This document shows, one piece after another, positions 22,560 through 33,500 of a DNA stretch of 64,000 nt. The number at the start of each line of letters is the position of its first letter. Positions within the stretch are counted from its first letter, which is position 1. The notes beneath the pieces were generated by a model. It did no database searches. It saw only the letters and a program-made list of their open reading frames with translations, and had not been told where the DNA came from. Source of the DNA: Aotearoamyces nothofagi (Eukaryota > Ascomycota > Leotiomycetes > Leotiales > Tympanidaceae); assembly GCA_015345905.1 (NCBI GenBank), contig JADDTR010000002.1, positions 372,001 through 436,000 of the forward strand, read 5' to 3'. Made by a program: the position numbers and the translations under genes.

Positions 22560-25500
22560 ATGGATAACGCATGGCTTGATTCGCTGTCCGAAGACTGGGT
22601 CTCACAGCCGCGGTCGGCTGGATCTCCCGTTGGATCCCTTCCCTCATTACAAGGAGACACACCTACATCAGATTCGTCCCAGAACCATAACAAGTCCAGT
22701 CGCATACCTCTCTATAGTTCTCGAAAATCATCTTTGCAGGAGATCAACTCAAATAACCTGCCATTGAGCGAGCGCTGCGCAAATGATAGCAATATCCCTC
22801 TTTCACAACGCGCCTTGAGGCGTTCCTCAAAACTTCGAAATGAAATATCAAAAGGCCCTCGAGGTCATGCGCGATCGCGAACAGTATCAGCATCTACTAC
22901 AGGATCAATAGAACATCATACAGTGCAACACAAATCCCTGAGTGTGTCGCCGCAAAAGTCTAGGGAACTACAAGAAACCCCCGAGTGGAAGAAGAGGTTG
23001 TTGCATGGCGATGTTGCTTATGGAGAACAGCGTGATCTTTTCAGTCCTGTGGGCCTTGAGAATATCTTTCGACCTCCTCCATCGCATAGGCCATCATCGG
23101 CCAAGTTGCCCGAACCGCGCTTTCAGGAGGATGTAACAATGCCATCGAGTCCTCCTATTTATGCACAAGGGAGCCAACCCCAGCACATGCCATCTTTCAC
23201 AACTGGAATGGGGAAACATACGCAATCATGCCCCCGAGACGAACCAAAATCCACGAAATATAAACTGCCAGATATGAGTATTGAGCAGTTCTCCGAGGAT
23301 GATCTAAGTCGAGGCAGTAGCTTTCACCCGGTCTTATCAACTCCTCAAAATGTAACGCACCCCTCCCAGCCGATTCCTTCATCAGAGGACCCCGTCGCCG
23401 ATGTTCCGCCCAATCAAGCAGAAGATCCTAGGCGGCTGGTTAGTGGACAGAGCGAATTGCGCCATGAAGACCTTAGTCCTATCTTTATTTCACGTCATAA
23501 CACTACCGACGGACGAATTGATTATGCCGCGCTCGATATGTCCGCTGACGAATTGCAGCAGCGCCTTCAAGAATTGAGCGTCAACATGGAGAGCGAGTCA
23601 TTTCGCATCGAGGAGCATATCTCACAGGTACTCCCGGGAGATGCTACCTCCAATACAGAGGACTTTGCTCACAATGGGAAATTCGTCAGCCTGGATCGAG
23701 GTGGACGATCACAAGAGGGTTCATTCAGGCATTGCATGCTGAGTTCTTCGTCAGTACCGGTTATTGATGAATCTGCCATGTTGCAAGAAGAGTCGATCGA
23801 AGCTAGCACTCCAAAACAGCTTCCCACTATTCGAAAGATACGCGTTTCGGATGTTGAGATGTCCTCGGATGAAGCGGTATCGCCCTCAATCCCACGTACA
23901 CCCCATCCTAGCCCCGTGAAGGATGATCGCCTTGCGCCAAATAGAGGATCTGGTAGTCCACTGAAATTGTTCGGTGCATATGACACTTTCACGAACCAGA
24001 AGCTATTGAGGAGGCTAAGTCAGTTTGAGAACAGCTTGCCTGACGAGGAAGATCAGTCCGGCATGGCAGATACGAAAGCTGGAGGAAAAGGATCTGAATC
24101 TCCCAGCCACACCGAAATGAATGAAGCGTATATTGATCCGTCTAGCCCACTAAAGCGATATGAAGTATCTCAGAAGCCCCATGGTCGTGCTACATCTGGA
24201 GATATCAATAGGTTCGGTGAAGGGTACCTGGATCAATTCGAATTTAGTGAAGAGGTGTCTATAGAAACGAAACAATCGTTGAACGTGGAAGACCGAAGCG
24301 ATGTATCCTCACGCTCGAAGACCGAAGCCACCCAGCCTCGGTTTGCCTTCCACCTGGAGTCACCGTTGACTGTAGAAACAACAACAACAACCCATCGGCA
24401 AATGAAACGTGTAGGGAGCGCTTTAAGTACCCGGAGGTCTCGTCGTCGCCGGCCGACCGAGGCCGATCCATCTATTAATCGTACTTCCTCTCAACAGTTG
24501 TATATTTCGAACACTCCACGGAAACGTACTGGAGATGTCGATGGTAAGAGATTACCTAGATCGCCTCTTAAAGACCCAACCCCAAAGCGTCGCAGGACCT
24601 TACACAAAACCGATATATCTCATGATTCCTTAAATGAGACGACGACTGAATCAATCATTGAAAGCCATCAGCAGATGCAATCGGTGATTGGCAGAAAGCG
24701 AAAAGATGCTCGACATGATGACAATCATCAGTCTGCAAACCCTCAAGTTATGGCGATGCGTCAGATCTTGAGACCTCGCACTCCGACGCCAAGTCAGCGC
24801 AGTGGTCAAGACCATGACAACGATCATTCTGACCTACCGGTCAACTGGAGCCAAAAGGCAAAGCTAGAACAAGAAGAGAAGATTGCTCGGGTCCAAGCGG
24901 AATTAGATTCTGTGGAAGATCTCAAAGGTGCAGCTGGCATTGCAATAGGGAAACCTATGCTTGATGACAGTCGAAAAGGATCTGTGACAACTCAAGACTT
25001 TCTGGATGAGGCGAAGAAGATCATGGCTGGCATTCGAGGAAGGGCACGGCCACGCAGCGGTCTTGTCAGTGTAGATGAATCAGAGTCCGAGAACGACAAA
25101 CTAGAAACCGACGCAGGACAGTCATCAAATATAGATCAAGAGGATTCATATCAGGAGTCTACAAAGGAACCTTTCTCGAGGCCGCCGAGCCGCGAAGGTG
25201 GTGGGCCTTTGCCACGAATGCCACTGAAACAGGAGGACCCTGAGCTTCTGAGTCATTTGAGAAAATATGAGGAGTTGAGTGATATGGATGATATCATCGC
25301 CTCATCTATGAAATCTCTTAGCCTGGCTAAGGATGCCATGAATACTGCAGTTGAAGTTGATCGACTTGCAAATGAAACAGTTAGCAGAGCATCTGGACGA
25401 AGCCTGAATCATGAGGTTACCTACGAGAGCGACCCTCCTAATATCCAGATTACAGAGTATCCTGAATTTCGAAGGAAGCGTAAGCTCTCGACTTCTTCGG

Positions 25501-28394
25501 CACCAGCGTCGGCTGAAGAAAATCATGACCTAGAATTCCTTTCTCATGGATCTAGTGCTTCAGGGCAGTCAACATCACGATCGATACCGACAGGCTCATC
25601 TAGGGGGTCAGATTCTCGCCGAGTAATCGCGCCTCATACTGTATCTCACCTAATTCCCGAGCAACTTGCGGGTATGGAGTTTGATCGTGAGAAAAGCATT
25701 TGGGTCAAACGGAAGTCTGTAAGTCCAGAGAAGACGAATGGCAATTTCTTGCCTTCTGATGGTAGCGACGACGATCCATTCGGGGATATCCCCGACCTTA
25801 CAGTTGATGAGACTCAGGAGATGCAGCGGATAAAATCCGTGGCCGCAAGACAGAGAGAGGAGGCCAGGCTATCTGAAGTTCAGGAGTATCGGAAGCGTAA
25901 CCTAACTTCCATTCAAGAAGTAGAGACAAATGAGCATGTCTTGACTGAAGTCCGAGCTGAACCAATCCACCCAGATGTTGCTCCATCCTCGGAGCCCTCT
26001 AAATATACTCGTTTCGGCTCAAGTGGTACGGTTCCAAGCACTCGTGCGACTTCATGGGGCGATACCCAAAGACCCACAGAAGATGAAGTAAAGGATGCAG
26101 CTACCCAACAAGCCATAAGTAAAGCTGTAACCTCGACAGCCAGTGAGATACGCCAGAAAGTTGTCCAGCATGTTGAGCAGGCTGAGGAGGTGGAGCAGGA
26201 GATATCCATTTATGAGAGTCGCGTTCAGTCGTCGACAGAGAGGGCAAAACGTCGTAGTGTCACCATATCGTTCTCATCGCCACTCGCCTCCATAATCCGT
26301 CATGACGAGTACGAAGACAGCATTGCAGGCCAAGGAGATGACATTAATTATGGAGACAAATTTGAGAGAGAACAGACTATGGAGCAAGATAGTATCAATA
26401 TCGGTCAGCATGGCAGTGTCAAAATATTACATGCCAGTACAACTCGCCCCTCACTAAGTACATCATCCCGGCGGATGTCCCTTGGTGGCCGTGCATTTTT
26501 TGCTCGTCCCGTATCTCGCATTGATGAGCGAGACGAAGAATCATTCTCGGCTCATATGGACAATGATCATCATCGAAGGAGTGTCAGTGTCGTGATATCT
26601 ACTCCTATTCCGCAAAGAAGCATGCCAACCGATGTTGCTACCATCCCAATTTCGAGTGTTACTAGGAGAAATGACTCTTTGTATCAACTGAGCCCACTAC
26701 CGGATTTTACGATAAACCAGCCTGATGAATCTTTTGCTTTAGAAGTTAGCTACGTCGCGCGGCGTCAAGTCAATAACAGAACTGCCGACGGGAGACGAAT
26801 TTTATCAATCTCTGTCAAAGAGCTTGTCCAGAGCATCACTGATGTCGAACCTTACGAGCCTTTCTGGGAACACATGAAACAAATCGAGCTCAAGAGTAAG
26901 AAACTCCAGTGCTTGCATATGCTCAGCGAGTTTTGTGGCCAACTGGAGGATTTAGATGTCTCAGGAAATGCTATTTCGCAGCTTGATGGTGCTCCCGAAA
27001 CCGTTCGACATCTTCGAATCTCCCGAAATTGTCTCTCTGACCTGACATCATGGCATAAGCTCAGGAATCTCCAGTACGTAGATGTTTCAAATAACGACCT
27101 TACTAGCCTAGAAGGCTTCAAGGATCTTGTGCACTTGAGGGCATTGCGAGCAGATAGTAATAAGATCCAATCGTTGAATGGTGTCCTCCATCTGGATGGC
27201 CTCATAAGTCTCAGGTTGAGAGACAATATCGTGGATAGCCTTGACTTTGCGGGGAGCAAACTTCAGCGCTTGGCGGAACTTGACTTGAAGGGAAATCTTG
27301 TTCATGAAGTCCTTAACATCCAAGAGCTACGATCGTTGACAACGTTGAACCTGGAGGATAACATCCTTCAGGATATCATGACGGAAGGCACTGATGTATT
27401 TTGGGCCCTAAAATACCTTAAGCTGGGAGGCAATATGCTTAGCTATATCAATGTAAGCAAATGTCCTAACCTTCGCCTTCTTTACCTGGATCGCAACCGC
27501 CTCGGTAGTGTCACCGGTCTTCTCAAGACCAAGCATCTGGACAGTCTCTCCATGCGTGAGCAGCAAGAAGGTTCTTCAATAGACTTGACCTTCCTTGATG
27601 AAGCCTTCGAAATCCGCAAACTGTTTCTATCTGGTAACCTGCTCACAACTTTTGCTCCTCGTGTCGATTTTCTCAATCTTCAATATCTCGAACTTGCCAA
27701 CTGTGGACTGGAGACCCTTCCGGTGGAGTTCGGTCAAATGATGTCAAACGTTCGTGTGTTAAACCTCAACTTCAATGCGCTCCGGGATATCAAGCCTTTA
27801 CTAGGTATTGTCCGACTCAAAAAGCTGCATCTCGCTGGCAATCGTCTTACCAGATTGCGGAAGACCACGAACGTACTTGCACAATTTCGAAGTCTCACAA
27901 AGGTTGATCTGAGGAACAATCCTCTGACACTTGGCTTCTACACTCCAGTTACAGAAAAGCGACTCGTCATTCATGCTAGTATAGAAGATGATGGCGAGGT
28001 ACAGGACATTGATCCTTTCACCTTGGAAGATAGCAACAGAGCCAAGGATGCTGCGTACGCTGGAAGACTGGATATGGAGACGAAAATGAGAAGGAGAGTA
28101 TTCGAAATGTTGATGCTGGTTGGCTGTGCGAGGTTAATCATCCTTGATGGATTAACCGTGGATCGATCGAGTTTAGAGGCGCGCGATAATGTTTGGGAGG
28201 AGCTTGTGAAAGCTGGGGTTGTTGTGAATGGAGCATCTACAGCGCTTGACACTACCGCGGATGGCCCCCCGCCAATGGACGAGGTGGCCGAAACGGCCCA
28301 AGAAGGCGTTACCGGAAAGGATTGTGCGGAGTTTACGGAACAGCAGGACAACAGCTCGGAAGAGCTATGGCAGGCAGAGGACAGTTTTGCTTAG
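22560..28394 (+). CDS. snaD: Septation initiation network scaffold Cdc11/SnaD (Nud1 family)
   Basis: Single exon, 1944 residues. The Cdc11/Nud1 family is the spindle-pole-body scaffold that recruits the SIN/MEN kinase cascade (Sid2-Mob1, Cdc7, Spg1). In Aspergillus nidulans the orthologue SNAD is needed for septation and conidiation. The N-terminal 1400 residues are disordered and hold the typical EWKKRLLHGDVAYGEQRDLF block at about residues 142-161. The C-terminus, about residues 1440-1790, is a leucine-rich repeat domain (LEDLDVSGNAIS, LQYVDVSNNDLTSLEGFKD, LAELDLKGN, VRVLNLNFNALRD, LKKLHLAGNRL). A capping segment with LVGCARLIILDGL ends the fold. This order and size match fungal Cdc11. Many SP/TP sites fit regulation by mitotic kinases. 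The orthology call rests on domain order and the N-terminal block. Confidence 0.88.
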   Translation: MDNAWLDSLSEDWVSQPRSAGSPVGSLPSLQGDTPTSDSSQNHNKSSRIPLYSSRKSSLQEINSNNLPLSERCANDSNIPLSQRALRRSSKLRNEISKGPRGHARSRTVSASTTGSIEHHTVQHKSLSVSPQKSRELQETPEWKKRLLHGDVAYGEQRDLFSPVGLENIFRPPPSHRPSSAKLPEPRFQEDVTMPSSPPIYAQGSQPQHMPSFTTGMGKHTQSCPRDEPKSTKYKLPDMSIEQFSEDDLSRGSSFHPVLSTPQNVTHPSQPIPSSEDPVADVPPNQAEDPRRLVSGQSELRHEDLSPIFISRHNTTDGRIDYAALDMSADELQQRLQELSVNMESESFRIEEHISQVLPGDATSNTEDFAHNGKFVSLDRGGRSQEGSFRHCMLSSSSVPVIDESAMLQEESIEASTPKQLPTIRKIRVSDVEMSSDEAVSPSIPRTPHPSPVKDDRLAPNRGSGSPLKLFGAYDTFTNQKLLRRLSQFENSLPDEEDQSGMADTKAGGKGSESPSHTEMNEAYIDPSSPLKRYEVSQKPHGRATSGDINRFGEGYLDQFEFSEEVSIETKQSLNVEDRSDVSSRSKTEATQPRFAFHLESPLTVETTTTTHRQMKRVGSALSTRRSRRRRPTEADPSINRTSSQQLYISNTPRKRTGDVDGKRLPRSPLKDPTPKRRRTLHKTDISHDSLNETTTESIIESHQQMQSVIGRKRKDARHDDNHQSANPQVMAMRQILRPRTPTPSQRSGQDHDNDHSDLPVNWSQKAKLEQEEKIARVQAELDSVEDLKGAAGIAIGKPMLDDSRKGSVTTQDFLDEAKKIMAGIRGRARPRSGLVSVDESESENDKLETDAGQSSNIDQEDSYQESTKEPFSRPPSREGGGPLPRMPLKQEDPELLSHLRKYEELSDMDDIIASSMKSLSLAKDAMNTAVEVDRLANETVSRASGRSLNHEVTYESDPPNIQITEYPEFRRKRKLSTSSAPASAEENHDLEFLSHGSSASGQSTSRSIPTGSSRGSDSRRVIAPHTVSHLIPEQLAGMEFDREKSIWVKRKSVSPEKTNGNFLPSDGSDDDPFGDIPDLTVDETQEMQRIKSVAARQREEARLSEVQEYRKRNLTSIQEVETNEHVLTEVRAEPIHPDVAPSSEPSKYTRFGSSGTVPSTRATSWGDTQRPTEDEVKDAATQQAISKAVTSTASEIRQKVVQHVEQAEEVEQEISIYESRVQSSTERAKRRSVTISFSSPLASIIRHDEYEDSIAGQGDDINYGDKFEREQTMEQDSINIGQHGSVKILHASTTRPSLSTSSRRMSLGGRAFFARPVSRIDERDEESFSAHMDNDHHRRSVSVVISTPIPQRSMPTDVATIPISSVTRRNDSLYQLSPLPDFTINQPDESFALEVSYVARRQVNNRTADGRRILSISVKELVQSITDVEPYEPFWEHMKQIELKSKKLQCLHMLSEFCGQLEDLDVSGNAISQLDGAPETVRHLRISRNCLSDLTSWHKLRNLQYVDVSNNDLTSLEGFKDLVHLRALRADSNKIQSLNGVLHLDGLISLRLRDNIVDSLDFAGSKLQRLAELDLKGNLVHEVLNIQELRSLTTLNLEDNILQDIMTEGTDVFWALKYLKLGGNMLSYINVSKCPNLRLLYLDRNRLGSVTGLLKTKHLDSLSMREQQEGSSIDLTFLDEAFEIRKLFLSGNLLTTFAPRVDFLNLQYLELANCGLETLPVEFGQMMSNVRVLNLNFNALRDIKPLLGIVRLKKLHLAGNRLTRLRKTTNVLAQFRSLTKVDLRNNPLTLGFYTPVTEKRLVIHASIEDDGEVQDIDPFTLEDSNRAKDAAYAGRLDMETKMRRRVFEMLMLVGCARLIILDGLTVDRSSLEARDNVWEELVKAGVVVNGASTALDTTADGPPPMDEVAETAQEGVTGKDCAEFTEQQDNSSEELWQAEDSFA

Positions 28395-29257
28395 GTGGCA
28401 TGGGACGCATAAACGAATACACGGCGTAATGACCACGGTGGATGACAAACGGGGTGTTCAATGACTGGATATGGCACTTGGAGGAGTCTGGCTACGGACT
28501 CCAGTTTTTTGCGTTAGTTATACTCGTAGAAGGTGCTCTGCATTGGCTAATGATATCTCGATGTCCAATCTGTCTGTCTGTGCTGCCCTGCGCGCCGTCA
28601 CGTGCCTACTGATCTGCCGGGTTCCCATCGCTCGAGCTCCAATTGTCGTAGTGGGATACCTTTTAACTATGATTACGACCCGCCGTGGCCCTCTTAAGAC
28701 CCCGCTCTAATACGTCCGTGGTGCCCACTGCCGCGGCCTCCGTTCCTGTCCCTGCCATAAGAACCCGATGCACGAGACGCAGTGGCTGCAGCTTGTGTGG
28801 CTCTTCGGTTGCACGGCTGGGCAGGTATCGACGAGAGGTTCTTTTTTTGCTTCGCTACCTTACCTGCATGTCGCTGACTGGATAGGCTTCCCTAGTAGAG
28901 TGCCGTCTTGAAACTGCCCGCTGGGAAGTAGTGACGGACTGGAGCTTATTTGAACTTTAATTACCCAACACAGCTGGATGGGTGACCTCATGAGGATGCT
29001 GCAAAGTGTTTTCGTCAATGATTAACGAGAGGCTATGCGCTATATACATATGCTCACGCTTGTAACTGTCCCATTGCAAGGCCTAATAGGATATTAGATG
29101 GTTTCTTGGGTGTATCCTCTCAGGCCTCACCTGCATGACATTTGACTCGTCGAGACATGGCAAGGCTCTCTAGCAGCATGAAATAGAGAAGATCCCCCGC
29201 CCATTATCTATAAATGCATTAATCGCTTCGTTGCTTCGTAAATTCGTTAACCGCACT
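28395..29257. other. Intergenic region between convergent genes
   Basis: 3' flanks of Cdc11 (+) and the Cys-rich protein (-). No gene, repeat or RNA is seen. Confidence 0.55.
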
Positions 29258-30143
29258 TTATGATCCCTCCTTTTCAGCTCTTAAGCAGCCCAGACACCTA
29301 ACCTCTCCATCCACGCCCCTCTCGACGCAGCACTGACTGCATATCATTCCTCGATGCTTCCTTCCAGTGCTGTGCCTTCCATCTCCACCTTCCTCTACCT
29401 GAACGCCTTCTTGCGTCTTGGATGTTAGTTGCTCATCTGCATCGAGCCTTCTGTCGTCTCCATCGTTCACCGTACTCTGAAACGAAAAGGACATCCCGTC
29501 TTTATCCACCTCCATCGGTTTGTCATCCTCGGAGCTTTGAAGGGCGGGCATAGATACGTCAGGGCCTAAGCACTCTCTGATACAGATATAGCAAGTCCTC
29601 ATCCCACAGCCCTCGCAATCTGCATACGAGTCTAAATCGCTTCGGAATGTTGGTTTACGGTGGCAAATGTGACAGGGACTTAGATCTGTGTTCGCATAAA
29701 TGCTTTTGCCCTCCGATCTGTCGTCATTTCCTGTCTGTGACGTGGAATCCAAATCTATGTTTTCAACCTTATTATCAGCTGCACTGTATAGGTCGGCGCT
29801 TAGTATATGGCCAGAGTCATGTGGCTGATCATGGGCTTGTGGTATAACCCGCTGTCGTTTACTTTCATGTAGACGTGCTGGCTTATTGGATCGTGGTTTC
29901 AGAAAGAGTCTCTCGTGATGGTTCGTGTGGTTCGTGGGGAAGTCGAGTGAGGCATGCGTGACATATTGCGAGTTGCTAAATGGTAAGACATGTATCAGCG
30001 TGTACCATTTATACATGGAAGATGCCCGTGAACACTAACCAGTTAACCTTCAATTGCAGATCAGAGTCCGCGAGTGGCCCTTGGTCTCTCTTCCTCTTGG
30101 TGCCACCAGTAGAGGAGCTGTGGACCTGGGCTATGGAGGGCAT
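29258..30143 (-). CDS. Cys-rich putative zinc-binding fungal protein
   Basis: Model: complement(join(29258-29975, 30040-30143)), 273 residues. Exon 1 starts MPSIAQVHSSSTGGTKRKRD with a basic KRKR patch. The 64-nt intron (GTTAGT..TTTAG) joins LQLKVN to CNSQYVTHASLDF. Two Cys clusters look like a RING/PHD-type zinc site: CHICHRKP, then YADCEGCGMRTCYICIREC (about residues 133-170), and near the C-terminus MICSQCCVERGVDGEVRCLG, then CL. Spacing does not fit a canonical RING closely enough for me to call ubiquitin ligase activity. It is probably conserved in Pezizomycotina. Nuclear location (KRKRD, KRQR) is inferred. Confidence 0.82.
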
Positions 30144-30567
30144 CGTTTAGCACTCTTGTCTCACGGGTCAAAGTCTCCGGCATGGAGGAGAAAAATCAGG
30201 AGGTAAATGGGCTTGTATATATGGACGCAGGACCACGCGACCCCCCAAAGGATTTGAAGAGCGTGGTCGCAAAGATGAGGATGCCAGTAGGTTATCGAAT
30301 TTCGTAGTCAATCGTTGAGTTCGGCTGAGCCATTGGGATTTATCCCGTCGCTAAAGAAAGGGCAGGGGTCTAGACGTTACAAACATACTGTAGTTCCCGT
30401 TTACTAACTTCGCCCCTTTAACTCTAGTGACAAAAGAGATATCACTAAGATTGTTCTTCAGTTCTAAGGAAATCCACACTTAGTATCATATAGGTGTTAT
30501 AATTCTAATGGTTTCTATATATGCAACGCTCGTATGTCAAAAAGCAAGATAAATGGAGTGGCACTCA
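30144..30567. other. Intergenic region
   Basis: Promoter of the Cys-rich gene and 3' side of the next minus-strand gene. Nothing distinct is seen. Confidence 0.55.
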
Positions 30568-33500
30568 TTATCCATTAACCACCGATTGCCAATTTTCCCA
30601 TGAACAACCACAGCCTCCTGTTCCGCCGTCGAACCCCCCAAGTGACGGAGTTGACACATTACTAAATACACTTGGTGCAGGATTGATTCTCGTGCCTCCA
30701 AAAGCTCTGTTTTCTAAATGTATCTGCCCACTACTCGAATTTACATGCTCCCTAGTATCCATCTGGTAACAATACACAAGCTTCAGTGTTGGGTCACCTC
30801 CATGACGATCAGTAGTGATCGTGATAGGGTACGGAAACGATCCTGGTTGATTGAAGTCATTCGCGGTCTGATTTGTAGTTGAAGAAGATGTGCCTGACCC
30901 CGTAGAGTTGAGCAGCGTGGCTGAGGTCCCCCTTCGTGTCCACATCTGAACAAGAAAGCGTGTTTGAGCCCATGTACATCGCACTAAAGCCTCTGACTCT
31001 GTAGCACCACCATTTTCATCGTCTGGTACCTCGCCATTATCCAGGTTGGAGCCGTCAAGCAGTGCTGTTGACTTTAGGAAAATAGAGCGGTCAAAGTAAC
31101 TATAAAACCCGTAATGCTCTGTCAAAAGACCACGGTCAAAGAGTCGTAGTGGTTGCTGTACAGGTAGAGGTAGTAAATTTGCTGGGGCTGCTGTGCCGTC
31201 TAGATTGAGGCTAGGAGGAGGAATAAAGGAGGTAATGTTTGGAAACGGATCGCTGGAGTTGCTTCGCTTCTTTAGTAGCTTTGCCGTGATGTTCAATGAT
31301 GATACAGAAGAAAGAAGAGTAACATAGAATGGTGTCGCTTCTCCAGCCTTTTCCGTTGCGACGACGCCGTCCGTGGTATTGCCTAAAAAGAACTGCTCTG
31401 CAATAGTAGGTGCTGCCGGCGACGGCGTGAAAGATACGGCCTGCCGTGCCTTGAGCATAAGCTCATTCACAAGCTGTCTAGCTGAGACAGCATTTCCAAC
31501 AAATCTGCGCGCTATAATGGTGCTATCCTCAGTGATATTTGCGAAGGTAGCGTTTGAGGCGCTGCTATTGTCCCACTCAACAAGCAGTCTAAAGTTGGGT
31601 TGATTGGGAGCATTAGGAGATACACCTGCCTGTAGTTCTTTTGGCAAGGTACAGCTCCAGAGGGTGGCAGGGAAAACACATCCTGTATCCGTTTTAGTAT
31701 TGGCGGGTGCGGCGACGGTTGAAACACCGGTGAAGATAGGTGGGAACCCGGTCAAATTCAACCACTGGGACGTCTCAATCGCCTTACTACCCGGTTTTCG
31801 ATGTAGTTGTGTTGCAAGAACCACGATGAGGATAATCATAGTCAAAATCCCAATTACCAGCCGTACCCAGTATCTCCGTCGCTTACGGCCCTCCGCACCT
31901 GTTCTTCCATAGCAACCTCTTTTAGGAATGCAACCCCTTCCACGCCAGAGGCCCCCAGCTTTGCGAGCTACTGCATCCTCTTTTTCATATCTTTGGCGTC
32001 TAGCTTCGACTTTACGCGCCTTCTCTGACGATCTTTCAAGATCGACAGGAGTCAAGTGAAGGGGAGCTGCCCGTGCTGGTAAGTCCGGGTACCCGGAATT
32101 TAGATTGATGGGCCTTCTCAATGGAGGTGTCAGGGGTACGTCCGTCATAGCTATAGCTCCTCTTGAAGACAGAGCTTGTTGCAAACCAGGAGATAATGGT
32201 CCTGGCGATGCTGGTTCCCGGAAGTTCCCAGCATGATCAGGAGGGTACACAACATGATATCTCGGGAAGTTGGGTCTTGGAGGGGAATACGGTGGAGGCT
32301 GATGCCCCTCTCGAGAGTTCAAGGAATGTTGCTGCGTAGTATTGGTCGGCTGAGAGTCTAAATTGCCTCGGTCAGGATTGCGTGGGTCCCCAATAACGGT
32401 ATCAGGTCGGTTAAGATCATTTCTAGGCACAAAGGGATCCTGACTCGCAGCTGTGAATGGAGTGAAATGTGAATCAGCAAGAATAAATGGAGTCACTCGA
32501 TCCGACGGACTGATAGTCAAGTCCATTGAAGATGTAGGCTTAGAAGAGCCACTTCTCTCTAAGCTATCATTGCTGGCTGGCAGGGCTTCATCCTGATTTT
32601 CGGCATTAGCTGCTGGATTCGAAAGTGTGGCACCTCCAAGTCCACCAGAAGAAAGCATGAAAGGCAACGTCCCACTTGATTCTTTGATCCTGTGATTGTG
32701 CACAGGAGAATGTATTACGATTTCTGATCCAGACAGCTTTGGAGTGCAGTCAACAGTATTCCGTTTATCCCACCAGGCATCAGAAGCTATTGTTGTCGAC
32801 GTTTCAGGGGTCGACGGCGAGAACTGTGTTTCCAGTGTCTTTTCTCTGTGATTCTGTGCACTTGAAGCAGATATTGCAAGGCTTGGCAGAGCGGGATGCG
32901 GCTGAGTAGCTAGCTGCGGTGACGACAGTGTGTTCGATCGAGTGAGAAAAGGCGAGAGGATGTGATTCCACCATCCCCTGGATGCCCGATTATCTCCAAC
33001 AGTATTCACACTTGCGCGATTGTTTGCTATTTCTAATCTAGCAGGTACTTTGCGAGAAAGAATGGGACTCTCGTCTTCCTCAAAAATAGTGCACGATGAG
33101 ATGGCTTGTGATCTCGGGGATCTAGGAGGAAGCTCCTCGTCATCATCAGTAAAGATGGTATACATCGAATCTCGAGAATAGTTGCTGTCCTGTCCTAGTT
33201 TATGTTTCTGTGGTACGTGTTGAGTCAAAGAAGGTATTTGTGGCACGGGAGGTATATCTGAGGACTGATTGAAACTGGGCGGATTGATAGTCGAACGCGA
33301 GTACAGACTTGATGTTGTACGAGTAGAACAGCTTGAGGCCACAGAATTAAACCCCGACGGAGGCCATGCAGTCTGGTACTGTGCTGGAGTGATAATAATC
33401 GTAGGCGTTTCAGGCACATCATCACCAGGGCTTCGACTCTGGTAACTCTGTATTATGTTCGAAGTTTCTGACAGAGCTGTCTGTGGGCTAGCTATATGAT